NCBI RefSeq assembly: GCF_900142785.1
Contig: NZ_FRCD01000005.1
Span: 1-64,000, forward strand
Source of the DNA: Chryseobacterium carnipullorum
GTDB taxonomy: Bacteria > Bacteroidota > Bacteroidia > Flavobacteriales > Weeksellaceae
Reading direction: 5' to 3'
Length of the DNA: 64,000 nt
Position numbers and translations under genes: made by a program. The notes beneath the pieces were generated by a model. It was not told where the DNA came from, ran no database searches, and saw nothing but the letters and a program-made list of their open reading frames with translations. Positions 18,401 to 26,706 of the stretch are shown piece by piece (the first letter of the stretch is position 1; every line of letters starts with the position of its first letter).

Positions 18401-18634
18401 CATATATTTCATACCCGGAACTCCATTCAGACCTCTTTCGAGGGGAATCACTACTGATTTGATCAATAGTTCGTTGTTGGCTCCAGGATATTCTGCGGTG
18501 ATATTTACTTTAGGGGGTGAAATGGAGGGAAACTGGGTCACTGGAAGTTTTACCAGCGACAGAACCCCCATAAATACGATGATCAGTGAGATCACGATAG
18601 ACAGAACAGGTCTGCGGATGAATTTCTTAAACAT
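15440..18634 (-). CDS. RND efflux pump permease (AcrB/HAE1 family)
   Basis: This 1064-aa protein shows the full RND plan: TM1 at the N-terminus, a large periplasmic loop (porter plus docking domains), TM2-6, a second periplasmic loop and TM8-12. The proton-relay pair Asp-Asp is present in TM4 (AIGVVVDDAIVVIE). The length and motifs fit the HAE1 (hydrophobe/amphiphile) class, which expels drugs, detergents or dyes using the proton gradient. It lies 22 bases after the membrane fusion gene and overlaps the outer-membrane factor gene by 23 bases. No regulator gene of TetR or AraC type lies next to it, so its control is not evident. Confidence 0.95.
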   Translation of the reverse strand: MFKKFIRRPVLSIVISLIIVFMGVLSLVKLPVTQFPSISPPKVNITAEYPGANNELLIKSVVIPLERGLNGVPGMKYMTSDAGNDGEASIQIVFDLGTDPNVAAVNVQNRVSSVVNKLPPLVVREGVKITREEPNMLMYINLYSDDPKADQKFLFNYADINVMSELRRVSGVGFADILGTREYAMRIWLKPDRLTAYNISADEVMESLNQQSLEASPGKTGESSGKRSQSFEYILKYSGRFNTEKDYGNIILKAKPGGEFVRLKDVADIEFGSSMYDIYSTLNGKPSAAITVKQSYGSNASDVIKNVKALMKDLEKNNFPKGMHYDISYDVSRFLDASMEKVIHTLFEAFVLVAIVVFLFLGDWRSTLIPALAVPVSLVGTFAVMSAFGITLNMISLFALVMAIGVVVDDAIVVIEAVHAKMEEKGLSPLKATEEAMHEISGAIIAITLVMASVFIPIAFMSGPVGVFYRQFSITMASAIILSGVVALTLTPALCALILRNHHGKAKKRTPITIFLDKFNNLFTKGAGKYEKMLNKTVKKKSITLPLLLAFCACTFFLSNSLPSGFIPAEDQGMIYAIIQTPPGSTLERTNQIAKELLRESEDIDGVQSVSSLAGYEILTEGTGSNSGTCLINLKSWEERTESAAEIIEKLEEKAKNIPGANIEFFQPPSIPGYGAAGGFELRLLDKAGSGDYHKMEQVSNDFVKELKKRPELGSAFTFYSASFPQYMLKVDNDLAEQKGVTIQSAMDNLSTLIGSNYETSFIRFDRPYKVIVQAGPQYRALPTDLLKLYVKNDKEQMVPYSDFMKMQKVYGLSEITRHNMYNSAEVSGTPAPGYSSGQAIKAIQEVADKTLPRGFGIDWAGISKDEVSRGNEAVFIFLVCLGFVYLILAAQYESFILPLPVILSLPTGIFGAFLCLKLLGLENNIYAQVAMVMLIGLLGKNAVLIVEFAVQKKAEEGIPVAQAAIEGAAIRFRPILMTSFAFIAGLIPLVIATGPGAVGNRTIGTAAAGGMLIGTIFGLMIIPGLYYIFGTIAEKSRLARYEEENPLTEQTEPYQHDDKHEDL

Positions 18635-18656
18635 ACTGCTTCGTTTTACGAGTAAA

Positions 18657-19742
18657 CTACTCTGCTTTTAGTTTCAATGACTGTAGAACTTTCTTGGGAT
18701 CCTGAAATTTGGTCTTGATTTTCTGGTCATCTTTTACCTTCTGTACCCCTTCTAAAAGAATCTTATCTCCTGCTGCAAGTCCTGAACCTACAACATAGAG
18801 ATCGGGAAGTTCGTAAGCCACTTTTATATTTCTGGATTTCGCAGTTCCATTTTTATCGATAATAAATACATATTTCTGGTCCTGAATTTCATAAGTGGCT
18901 TTCTGTGGAATAATAAGTGCATTGTGAACAGGCAAAGTCATCTGAACTTTTCCTGTTTCGCCATTTCTAAGCAGTTTATCCGGGTTCGGAAATTTTGCTC
19001 TGAAGGCAATATTTCCTGTTTCATTGTCAAATTCCCCTTCTATCGTCTGAATCTCACCTTTTTGAGGAAGCATTTCTCCGTTGGCCATAATTAAAGATAC
19101 CTGATTACTCCCTCTGTCTGCAGCATGAGTCTGATAAGTAAGATATTCAGGTTCTGACACGTTAAAATAACTGTAAACATTGGTATTGTCTGATAAAGAG
19201 GTCAACAGATCTCCTTCATCTACAAGACTTCCCAGTTTTAAAGGAATCCTGTTGATTACGCCTGAGAATGGCGCTTTAATATCCGTAAAGGACAAATGAA
19301 TCTGCGCCAGTTTCATTTCAGCGTTGGCTGCATCGAGTTTAGCTTTAGCCATTGCTCTCTCATTTTTGGAAACAATGTTGTTACTTGCCAAAGTACTTGC
19401 ATTCTTCAGTTCTATGGTAGCCTGTTCTACTTCTGCCTTTGCTTTAAGCACTTCTGCCTGATACAGCTGCGGCATAATTCTGAACAAAGTCTGACCGGCA
19501 TGTACATACTGACCTTCGTCTACATAAATTTTTTCAAGAAATCCTTTTTCCTGTGCACGAAGCTCAATGTTTTTTACAGACTGGATCTGGGCTACATATT
19601 CTTTGTTGATCACCGTGTCCATTTTCACAGGGCTGGTGACGGGATATACAGTGGCTTCTTCTTTTTCTTCTTTCTTCTGACTGCAGCCAACAGTCAATAA
19701 AAGGGTGCTTATCGCAATGCCTGAGGCAACTCTTTTGATCAT
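18657..19742 (-). CDS. RND efflux membrane fusion lipoprotein (AcrA family)
   Basis: This 361-aa protein has a lipobox (LTVGC, Cys20) and then the typical order of a periplasmic adaptor: a barrel-sandwich hybrid half (RAQEKGFLEKIYVDEGQYVHAGQTL, shown here only in part as a motif near 63-87), a helical hairpin (about 95-140), the second lipoyl half (IKAPFSGVINRIPLKLGSLV near 155) and a beta-barrel. It links the inner-membrane permease to the outer-membrane channel. It is the first gene of the three-gene operon, as expected for this pump type. Confidence 0.93.
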   Translation of the reverse strand: MIKRVASGIAISTLLLTVGCSQKKEEKEEATVYPVTSPVKMDTVINKEYVAQIQSVKNIELRAQEKGFLEKIYVDEGQYVHAGQTLFRIMPQLYQAEVLKAKAEVEQATIELKNASTLASNNIVSKNERAMAKAKLDAANAEMKLAQIHLSFTDIKAPFSGVINRIPLKLGSLVDEGDLLTSLSDNTNVYSYFNVSEPEYLTYQTHAADRGSNQVSLIMANGEMLPQKGEIQTIEGEFDNETGNIAFRAKFPNPDKLLRNGETGKVQMTLPVHNALIIPQKATYEIQDQKYVFIIDKNGTAKSRNIKVAYELPDLYVVGSGLAAGDKILLEGVQKVKDDQKIKTKFQDPKKVLQSLKLKAE

Positions 19743-19889
19743 AATTCTAGAGTTTAATATAAATCGTTAATGTTTTGAATAGAATAAGACGGTAATAGAA
19801 TCCTGCGCCGTGATGATTACCGACATAGGCAACGCAGTAGATGTCCTGTCCGGACTCTGGACAGAAAACAAATGAGGAAAAAAAGATTT

Positions 19890-20279
19890 TTAAATTCTGA
19901 TAGAACGAATCAGAATGAATGTTTTAACATGAGAATACAGCGAAAGAAGACCATGGAAACCAGGTTTTCTGCTTTTAAAAGAACGAAGTCCAAAAATATA
20001 AACAAGACTGAATACAGTAGCGAATACCGCAATAATCTGCAGGGTATCAGATAACTGAAAATTATCTTCTGCAAGCTCCAGAGTCGTATTATCAATATTG
20101 TCCGCCATTTGCTGTACCGACAGTTTCTCGAAAGTCTGGTTCAGGCGGTTGGCTTTTTTGGGCATATGATGAGAAACATGACCGGAATAGTCATTTCTAA
20201 GTGTTTTGACATCAAGTCTGCTTTCTACTACGAATAGCAGAAAAAGACCGGTCAAAAAATATACTAATAGGTTTCTCAT
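19890..20279 (-). CDS. Small membrane protein of unknown function
   Basis: A 129-aa product if started at the ATG at 20279 (MRNLLVYFLTG); an ATG seven codons earlier is in frame but gives a less natural N-terminus. It has a hydrophobic segment at 4-18, a polar middle (about 20-75) and a second membrane segment near 82-100 (IIAVFATVFSLVYIFGL), then a basic tail. No family is recognised. It lies about 150 bases upstream of the efflux operon on the same strand, so it may be cotranscribed with the pump, but no link is proved. Confidence 0.55.
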   Translation of the reverse strand: MRNLLVYFLTGLFLLFVVESRLDVKTLRNDYSGHVSHHMPKKANRLNQTFEKLSVQQMADNIDNTTLELAEDNFQLSDTLQIIAVFATVFSLVYIFGLRSFKSRKPGFHGLLSLYSHVKTFILIRSIRI

Positions 20280-20300
20280 TTTGAAGTGGCAAATGTACAC

Positions 20301-20995
20301 TTAGAAAGGTATACTGTCATAATAGATTAACAAAATTTAACTCTCCTTTAAATTAGCTGAATAAGGAAAGTATACATTGATCCTGCGAATAATAAGCGTT
20401 TCAGTATCTGCTGATTTGAAAAGAAAAAGAAAATATACACCAATTGTGACTTCATAATGAATTAAAATCACAGGATAAAAGATAAATCGTATTTAAAAAA
20501 TCAGCAAAACAATTGCATTGAGTTGGCCTTCGCAATCAATTATCGTCAATTATTGTTTTAATAATTGCTGGCTGCTCGTTAAATCTGAAAAAATTACATT
20601 CATTTTCTTTTTGATATGGTAAAATAACGTGCTCAAAATAAAATCTCATCCGTATGATTTAAATCATTTTTCACTGGGTATCAACATTATATAATTTTCA
20701 ATACTTTTGCACCAAAGTAAAACAACAAATGTAACATGAAAAAAAACTGTACTTTTTTATTCTTAGAACCGGCTGTTTGACACAGCATTTCAACGGTTAT
20801 CAGCTGAGCAAATCTTCATTGAAACGGAATTACAATTAATTCAGAAGAATCCACTCTAAAGGTGGGATAATGCTTAAAAGATAGAAACATCAGATTAATT
20901 TATGTAAAATTAACATATATTTATTAAAAATATTTGTAAATTTATATAGTATTAATATCACTATTTCATGACACCTATTCAAATCACTTATCACT
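20301..20995. other. Intergenic region with a possible short broken lipoprotein frame
   Basis: No full gene is seen in these 695 AT-rich bases. A -7-like box (TACTTTTG, about 20702) is followed by ATG at 20736 and a run of eight A. The ATG frame gives only 14 residues (MKKNCTFLFLEPAV), while the frame two bases off reads KKLYFFILRTGCLTQHFN and goes on to a TAA near 20840, which looks like a lipoprotein start. This could be a remnant or a frame controlled by the A run, or it could be chance. Confidence 0.35.
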
Positions 20996-21388
20996 ATGAA
21001 AAAATTATTCACATCGGTTCTTATGGGGCTGGCAGTCCTTTCCTCAACAGCGTGTAAGCATCCTGGTAAAGAATCCGAAACGCTTACTGAAGTAGCACCC
21101 GAAAACAAAGATGAAATCTCTAAAGACGTTTTCACAGACAGTTATGGGGAAAAAATTGAAGTCATCATCAACCACACGAAAAACACAGCTACTGTTCATC
21201 TGGAAGGTAAAACCTATGACCTTAAGAAAAGCGACGCTCTTCCTGAATATACAGCAAGTAATGCAGAATATCAATATTCTGATATCAAAGGAAATATTAC
21301 TTTACTGAAGAAAAATGTTGATATGGTTCTGTTCCATGCCAAGCGTGAAACAAAAGGATCAGGATCTGCAAAAATGGCCTCGTACTAA
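20996..21388 (+). CDS. Lipoprotein, MliC-like lysozyme inhibitor candidate
   Basis: This 130-aa protein has a lipobox (LSSTAC, Cys20) and a compact C-terminal part (about 48-118) with VIINHTKNTATVHLEGKTYDL, SNAEYQYSD and ITLLKKNVDMVLF. The spacing of a hydrophobic strand, a Tyr-rich SNAEYQYSD segment and the last strands recalls the MliC/PliC family, which guards the periplasm from C-type lysozyme. The conserved cysteine pair of classical MliC is not evident, so the assignment is tentative. It is followed 43 bases later by a META-domain lipoprotein, another small envelope protein. Confidence 0.5.
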   Translation: MKKLFTSVLMGLAVLSSTACKHPGKESETLTEVAPENKDEISKDVFTDSYGEKIEVIINHTKNTATVHLEGKTYDLKKSDALPEYTASNAEYQYSDIKGNITLLKKNVDMVLFHAKRETKGSGSAKMASY

Positions 21389-21431
21389 TTTAAGAGTCAA
21401 AACACCACATCAATCTGAAAAATCAATAATT

Positions 21432-21863
21432 ATGAAAAACTTATACTACTATTTATCCGCTCTTTTTTTTCTGGTATTTCTTACCGCATGTACAACTCCT
21501 CCTGTGCAAAAGACAGCTGATATTATGGGCAAAACATGGAAGCTTACGGAACTTAACGGACAGCCTATCCAACTAAAAAACAAAAAAAACAATCCTTATT
21601 TCAAGCTTAATACAGAAGGCATGAGATATGAAGGTAATGCAGGCTGCAACGGGGTTGGAGGTACTTTTGAGATCAAGCCTGATATCATGAGAATCAAGTT
21701 CAATCAGGGAATGTCTACCATGATGGCCTGTGAAGATCTTGAAACTGAACAGCTATTTACAAAAGCTCTGCTTGCTGCAGATAATTATTCGGTAAACGGT
21801 AATACGCTGACATTAAATAAAGCAAGAATGGCTCCTTTGGCTAAATTTGTTCTTCAGCCTTAA
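21432..21863 (+). CDS. META domain (HslJ-like) lipoprotein
   Basis: The ATG at 21432 gives a 143-aa protein with lipobox FLTAC (Cys20). The frame also extends upstream, but that part overlaps the preceding gene and lacks a signal. Residues 33-140 carry META-domain marks: GKTWKLTELNG, GNAGCNGVGGTFEI and MACEDLETEQLF. The domain occurs in HslJ, a heat-induced outer-membrane protein linked to novobiocin tolerance, and in other secreted proteins whose exact action is unclear. The terminator at 21891 follows the stop. Confidence 0.85.
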   Translation: MKNLYYYLSALFFLVFLTACTTPPVQKTADIMGKTWKLTELNGQPIQLKNKKNNPYFKLNTEGMRYEGNAGCNGVGGTFEIKPDIMRIKFNQGMSTMMACEDLETEQLFTKALLAADNYSVNGNTLTLNKARMAPLAKFVLQP

Positions 21864-21890
21864 TTATTCAATGTAAAATTTCACCATATT

Positions 21891-21926
21891 AAAAGACGCT
21901 TCACCAATGGTAAAAGCGTCTTTTTT
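21891..21926. terminator. Bidirectional terminator
   Basis: AAAGACGCTT pairs with AAGCGTCTTT around a short loop, with A and T runs outside. It lies between the convergent META lipoprotein and SemiSWEET genes and can serve both. Confidence 0.85.
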
Positions 21927-21944
21927 ACTTATTGAAATTCCATC

Positions 21945-22199
21945 TTATTTCTTATAGATCATATAGCAGATCAAAAGACTTATATTAACTAAAACGGCAA
22001 ATGCATTGGACAAAATTATGGGCAGTTCATCTTTCATAAAACCATACCAAACCCAAAGTGAAAGTCCTGATATAAGAACAAGCAGCATAACCAGAGAAAT
22101 ATCATCCACATTCTTATCTTTGATTACCTTGATCAATTGAGGGATCATTGAAACAGAGGTTAAAACACCAGCTATTATACCCAAAATATTTTCATTCAT
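21945..22199 (-). CDS. SemiSWEET-type sugar transporter (PQ-loop half)
   Basis: This 84-aa protein has three membrane segments (about 5-22, 35-53 and 60-80) and the PQ motif MIPQLIKVIKDKNVDDIS after the first. This is the full length of a bacterial SemiSWEET, which works as a dimer of three-helix bundles to move small sugars across the inner membrane. It stands alone between a terminator and the FAD oxidoreductase gene, 43 bases past that gene's stop. Substrate unknown. Confidence 0.8.
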   Translation of the reverse strand: MNENILGIIAGVLTSVSMIPQLIKVIKDKNVDDISLVMLLVLISGLSLWVWYGFMKDELPIILSNAFAVLVNISLLICYMIYKK

Positions 22200-22242
22200 A
22201 GTTTAAATTCTCGTCTGAAGATATGAATTTCTGCGTTATTCT

Positions 22243-23292
22243 TTAATGATCCTGACATAATTTAAATCGGTCGGAGGAAACTTCATCATGCAATGGAGTC
22301 TCTTCTTCAATGAACTGGTACAGACTTCTTGAAAAGTAGCATCCATTTAAAATTCCTCTTGCTCCAAGACCATTGAAAACATAAAGGTTTTTGAATGATT
22401 CATGTCTTCCAATGATAGGTCTACGGTCTTTTACTGTGGGTCTGAAACCAAAATTGACTTCTTTTACTTCAAAATCATGAGGATAAATTTCGGACAATCC
22501 ATTGACAAGTTGTGCTACTGCTGATTCATCGATTTGATGATGAAGCTGTTCTCTGTCATACGTTCCGCCATAGAAATGGAGTCCGTTATCTGTAGGAAAC
22601 AGGAAATGTTTCTTTTTAATGGTAATATCCTTCGGAATGGCTTCAGAAAGCTTTACTTTTATATGGTGTCCTTTATTGGGAATAACCGCAATATCTGAAA
22701 AGAAAGGATTTTCTTTCACTCCCATCCCTTCACAGAAAATGATATTTTTAAAACCGATATCTTTATAGGAACCTCCGGGAGCGTCTAATTTTTCGTAATT
22801 AAATTTTTCTTTTACTAAAAGTTCTTTTTTTCCTAAAAAATCTAATAGATCACTGAAAAACGCGCTTACTTTCAGCCTGGCAGACTGATTGACCTTTCCG
22901 GTGTTAAAGTTGTTTTTTACTACCTCTAAATGATCGAAATTTTCATCGAGGAAGCTGGAAAGCTCTTCAGTTTTGGATTTCTTTACCCATAAATTTTGTT
23001 CATTCCCGTCATGAAAAATTCTGTGGATCGGTGAATCGATAAGATAATTTTTTCCGGTGTAGGATTCTATTTCAGATAAGGTGTCTTTAAGGAAGTTGAT
23101 TTGTTCATGTGCTTTCCAGAAAGTGGTAAATTTTTTAAGGACCACAGGATTGATAATTCCCGCTGAAACCTGGGAAGCACTTTTCTTTCCTTCTGAAAAC
23201 AGGACAAAAGATTTGTTATGTTTAAGGAGCTGATGTGCGAAAAATAGCGCCGCATATCCATCTCCAACGATGATATAGTCTGTATGTTTCAT
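22243..23292 (-). CDS. FAD-dependent amine/amino-acid oxidoreductase (DAO family)
   Basis: I place the start at ATG 23292 (MKHTDYIIVGDGYAALFFA), giving 349 aa. The longer frame would run through the gldN terminator. The N-terminus has the FAD-binding GxGxxA-type turn (VGDGYAA), and the C-terminus has the second FAD/substrate segment (GFRPTVKDRRPIIG, then NLYVFNGLGARGILNG). This is the layout of D-amino-acid oxidase/glycine oxidase-like enzymes such as the MnmC oxidase half or ThiO. The substrate is not known. It is the only gene between gldN and SemiSWEET on this strand. Confidence 0.8.
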   Translation of the reverse strand: MKHTDYIIVGDGYAALFFAHQLLKHNKSFVLFSEGKKSASQVSAGIINPVVLKKFTTFWKAHEQINFLKDTLSEIESYTGKNYLIDSPIHRIFHDGNEQNLWVKKSKTEELSSFLDENFDHLEVVKNNFNTGKVNQSARLKVSAFFSDLLDFLGKKELLVKEKFNYEKLDAPGGSYKDIGFKNIIFCEGMGVKENPFFSDIAVIPNKGHHIKVKLSEAIPKDITIKKKHFLFPTDNGLHFYGGTYDREQLHHQIDESAVAQLVNGLSEIYPHDFEVKEVNFGFRPTVKDRRPIIGRHESFKNLYVFNGLGARGILNGCYFSRSLYQFIEEETPLHDEVSSDRFKLCQDH

Positions 23293-23298
23293 AATAAA

Positions 23299-23327
23299 AA
23301 AAACCTGAGTAAAAGTACTCAGGTTTT
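23299..23327 (-). terminator. Terminator of the gldKLMN operon
   Basis: AAAACCTGAGTA and TACTCAGGTTTT form a perfect stem about 20 bases past the gldN stop. It also marks why the next gene must start downstream of it, at 23292. Confidence 0.9.
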
Positions 23328-23348
23328 GTATAAATATCAAGTGAAATT

Positions 23349-24287
23349 TTAGTAATTCCACATATCATTTTCCATGTTAAGGATCTGATTTTTGATTCTT
23401 TCGCTTTCAGCTAGTTGATCGTCAGCATCTTTAGGGATATAATCTTTGATTGTACCGTCTCCTAAACCGCCTGATGATTTATAAATAACTGAAGAGAATC
23501 TTCTTGCATTGATGATATCATCGAAAGACAAGTCTGCAGAAGAATTTTTCCTGTTGTAAACAAAATTGTTTGCCAACACGTCTCTTGCATTCGGATAGAA
23601 AATCCAGAACAAGTCGATAAGCTCGTCATTACTGGCAATCGGCTTACCATCTGGTCCAATAACTCCCTGTACAGCAGGATCTGGTCCCATTGCTGCAATA
23701 CCCAGAGGTCTGTATTTCATCTGTCCGTCTCTCTTATCGATAAACCACATCCCCATAATTTTAAGAACTTTTACTTTATCAGTAGTGGTCTTGAAAACGT
23801 CGGTATATTCTTTTTTCTCCTGATCTGTTAATTGTCTACCAGAGTTAAGGATATCAATCGCAGCATCATTGATAATTACTTTTTCCAATCTCTTTTGGAT
23901 TCCTTCCGGTGTCAATTTTACCGTAAAGTTTTCGTCATCATATACCTGCTCTATTTTTCCGCTTAACGCAGCATCCAATAATAACTGATACAGAGATCTT
24001 GTAGGCGTTGCAAGAAGTCCATCCGGATTGTCATAATAGAAAGGCTGGTTGATCTTGTCATTCATATCGATGATCTCCCAAACAAACATACTCTTAAAGA
24101 TATCTTTATCTTCTACAAAACCATATTCAAGAGGCTTTACTGTTTTATCAATAATAGTATCACCAACTTTTTGTTTGTTTTCCTCTCTCATCTGTCTGAA
24201 CTCTTCCGGAGAAGTTGCGTTCAGAATAGTTTGGGATAAAGCAAATCCCGAAACTAATACTAAAAGGGTGCTAATATATTTTTTCAT
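23349..24287 (-). CDS. gldN: T9SS ring protein GldN
   Basis: This 312-aa periplasmic protein has a signal peptide (ending FALSQ) and the GldN/PorN body with DKIEQVYDDE-like and MKYRPLGIAAMGPDP segments. GldN joins GldK in a ring under the outer membrane that links the T9SS motor to the translocon; flavobacterial mutants lose gliding and secretion. It is the last gene of the gldKLMN block, 20 bases after gldM, and is followed by a strong terminator. Confidence 0.92.
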   Translation of the reverse strand: MKKYISTLLVLVSGFALSQTILNATSPEEFRQMREENKQKVGDTIIDKTVKPLEYGFVEDKDIFKSMFVWEIIDMNDKINQPFYYDNPDGLLATPTRSLYQLLLDAALSGKIEQVYDDENFTVKLTPEGIQKRLEKVIINDAAIDILNSGRQLTDQEKKEYTDVFKTTTDKVKVLKIMGMWFIDKRDGQMKYRPLGIAAMGPDPAVQGVIGPDGKPIASNDELIDLFWIFYPNARDVLANNFVYNRKNSSADLSFDDIINARRFSSVIYKSSGGLGDGTIKDYIPKDADDQLAESERIKNQILNMENDMWNY

Positions 24288-24307
24288 AATAAATTACAAT
24301 TTTAGTC

Positions 24308-25900
24308 CTATGGAATATTAATGATTATAGGAGTAATGTTTTTAATTACCTGACCGTCAAGACCCTGAGCAGTAACTTTGATATCAAAGATAGAAACTAC
24401 ATCTCCGGATCTAAGATTTTTCACCAATCCAGCGGCATCATTTAATGAACTTCCATGAACTAGTAGTGCTGCTCTTCCTGGTACTCTTACCATAAACTGA
24501 GTTACAGTAAACGAAACCGGGAAGTCAAAATCAGGTATCGCAGCCTGTACTGTCTGATTCTGGATAGATGTTGCCGGCATCGACACCATACTTTGTCCTC
24601 TGATCTGACCTTGTGGCGGCGGTACATTCTTAATTCTATATTCAAATACCTGAGATACAGATTTTCCGTAAGGATCTATTCCTGATAATGTAAGTTTAAC
24701 CGTATTTCCTGAAGTAGGTTTCACGCTCCACTTACCACCACCCAGGCTCTTCACAGAAGCTCCAGGAGCAGATAATGAAAGTTTAGAATTATCAGCACCT
24801 AAGATTGATCCTGAAACAGGGTTCTCAAGTCCTCTATACATTACATTCATCTTATCCGCAGAAAGTAACAATCCTTTTTCAAGTTTTACTTCTCTTGGTC
24901 CTGCAATGACGTTATAGGTATGCGTCCATGGGAAACTTTGAGGTTTTCCTGAAGCGTCCGTTAACGTAATTGTTCCTCCAAGTTTATGTTCTCCGATACC
25001 TGAACCTGAAATAGAGATAATCCCTTTTCCATTTTCTACTCTTCCTACACCAGAAATACCAATTTTGTTGCTTGTAGAATAAGTACCTAACATTACTTTT
25101 ACTTCAGCCTGTTTTCCTGCCTGGATATCTACCGGACCAGAAACGATAGGCTCGTAACTTGAGAATTTGATATTCGCATCCACTTTCTCCTGAAGTAATA
25201 ATGCCAATGCATCAGATTGTACGTTTCTCGCATCATTTTGAATGATCTCAAGATTTGAGATCGCCGCGATTAACGGCTGATGGTAGAATTTATTCTGGAA
25301 CCAAGTCTTGTCGTTCGGAGATTTTCCCTTCGGATATTCCGCGATCAAAGACTTATTAGCTCTGTCTACTAAATCTTTTAACTGAGGATTATTACCAAAA
25401 GTGGCATTGATATAATTTCTTACATCGTCAATTTTAGCTTTTAAGTCTAATGCTCCTTTAGAAGGTGTATTTTCTTCTCCTTCTTTAAAGAAATACTCAG
25501 TAGTCGCTTCATTATTGTTAAGCGCTGCAAAATTCTCGCTTACATCAATATCTTTCCCAGTTTTAGGATCTTTATCATGAAAATCCGACTGTTTTTTAAG
25601 GTTATCTTTGATACCCTGAGCAGAAGCTACCAAAACATCAATTTTACCTTTTAAAACTTTATACTGTCCCCAAGGCTGCGCATAGGTATCTGGAACCTGC
25701 TGTGCTTTAGCCTCAAGCGTTTTTTCGAAAATTTTCTCGTTTTTATTCTCTGTTAATGTTCTTGTTTCATTCAATGCTCTGGTAGAGTCGTAGTATGATC
25801 TGATGATTTCTGCATCAATGTTTAGGGCCATCATAGCGATGAACACCAGATACATTAGGTTGATCATCTTCTGACGAGGTGTCTGTTTTCCTTGTGCCAT
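24308..25900 (-). CDS. gldM: T9SS motor shaft protein GldM
   Basis: This 530-aa protein has the cytoplasmic opener MAQGKQTPRQKMINLMY, one membrane helix (about 12-32) and a long periplasmic part of four domains (D1-D4, about 35-530), ending in an Ig-like domain. GldM forms a dimer that crosses the periplasm, with its helix inside the GldL ring. Together they turn the proton gradient into motion that drives secretion and gliding. The length fits the usual 510-530 aa. Confidence 0.95.
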   Translation of the reverse strand: MAQGKQTPRQKMINLMYLVFIAMMALNIDAEIIRSYYDSTRALNETRTLTENKNEKIFEKTLEAKAQQVPDTYAQPWGQYKVLKGKIDVLVASAQGIKDNLKKQSDFHDKDPKTGKDIDVSENFAALNNNEATTEYFFKEGEENTPSKGALDLKAKIDDVRNYINATFGNNPQLKDLVDRANKSLIAEYPKGKSPNDKTWFQNKFYHQPLIAAISNLEIIQNDARNVQSDALALLLQEKVDANIKFSSYEPIVSGPVDIQAGKQAEVKVMLGTYSTSNKIGISGVGRVENGKGIISISGSGIGEHKLGGTITLTDASGKPQSFPWTHTYNVIAGPREVKLEKGLLLSADKMNVMYRGLENPVSGSILGADNSKLSLSAPGASVKSLGGGKWSVKPTSGNTVKLTLSGIDPYGKSVSQVFEYRIKNVPPPQGQIRGQSMVSMPATSIQNQTVQAAIPDFDFPVSFTVTQFMVRVPGRAALLVHGSSLNDAAGLVKNLRSGDVVSIFDIKVTAQGLDGQVIKNITPIIINIP

Positions 25901-25954
25901 TCTCTTTTCTTTTAGTTTTTGATTAAGTAGTTAAATTTAGAAATGGTAAGGAAA

Positions 25955-26647
25955 TTAAGACTTCATAGCAGTAAGCATACCACCATAAACTCTATTTAAG
26001 CTGTTAAGATTAGTTGTTAAACCTTGTAACTCTTGATTGAATTTTTCAGACTGCTCTGCAGACTTCTGCATATCTGCTACATATTTGTTAGCAAATTCAG
26101 ATTGTCTTTTACCGCTTTCAAGCTGCATTGCATATAAAGCATTCATACTTTCCATATGCTGAGCTGCTTTGTTAAGCTGGTCATTATATTTGTGAGTAGA
26201 AGCTGATACGTCCACTGTTTGGTTGATCTGATCAACAGAGTTAGAGAACTTGTCGATACCAGTTCTTAGTCTGTCAAACAACTGAACATCCAGTTTTGCA
26301 TCCTGAAGCATTTTGTCTAATTTATTTGAAAGAGAATTTTCTAATTCTGCAAACTGCTGTGCACTGTTTTTAGATGACACATTAGAATGTAAAGGGTTTG
26401 GGTGTGCATGTTTATCTAATAATTCAGGATAAACATTCTCCCATGCATAAGATTCTTCTGATTTTGGAGGGTCAAATGCGAAAATGATAAAGATAATAGC
26501 CTCCGTAATAAGTCCCACAGTAAGAGCGATATTACCATTAATAGGTCCCAAGGTAATGTGAGTAATTTTAAGCCAAGCTCCAAGAATTACAATTGCAGCA
26601 CCGAATGAATAAAAGAAATTCATCCAAGCATCTTTAGTCTTAAACAT
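25955..26647 (-). CDS. gldL: T9SS motor protein GldL
   Basis: This 230-aa protein has two membrane helices near the N-terminus (about 10-28 and 36-56) and a long helical cytoplasmic tail rich in Gln, Asn and Lys. The second helix has Glu/Asp at the positions expected for the proton path (GLITEAIIFIIFAFD). GldL forms the pentameric stator ring around the GldM helices. It lies 54 bases before gldM. Confidence 0.93.
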   Translation of the reverse strand: MFKTKDAWMNFFYSFGAAIVILGAWLKITHITLGPINGNIALTVGLITEAIIFIIFAFDPPKSEESYAWENVYPELLDKHAHPNPLHSNVSSKNSAQQFAELENSLSNKLDKMLQDAKLDVQLFDRLRTGIDKFSNSVDQINQTVDVSASTHKYNDQLNKAAQHMESMNALYAMQLESGKRQSEFANKYVADMQKSAEQSEKFNQELQGLTTNLNSLNRVYGGMLTAMKS

Positions 26648-26706
26648 ATTAAGTTAGTTTTTTTAATGTTAAATAAAATTGTTATTGAAAATAATTGTCT
26701 GGTTAA

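Noticed and set aside
19760..19889. Open codons after the stop of the small membrane protein (KSFFPHLFSVQSPD and onward)
   Set aside because: They stay open for about 40 codons in frame after TAA, but have no start and no recognisable family, and another frame is equally open, so chance is more likely.
23293..23361. Longer start of the FAD oxidoreductase
   Set aside because: It would translate through the gldN terminator and overlap gldN, while the FAD-binding strand starts right at MKHTDYIIVG.
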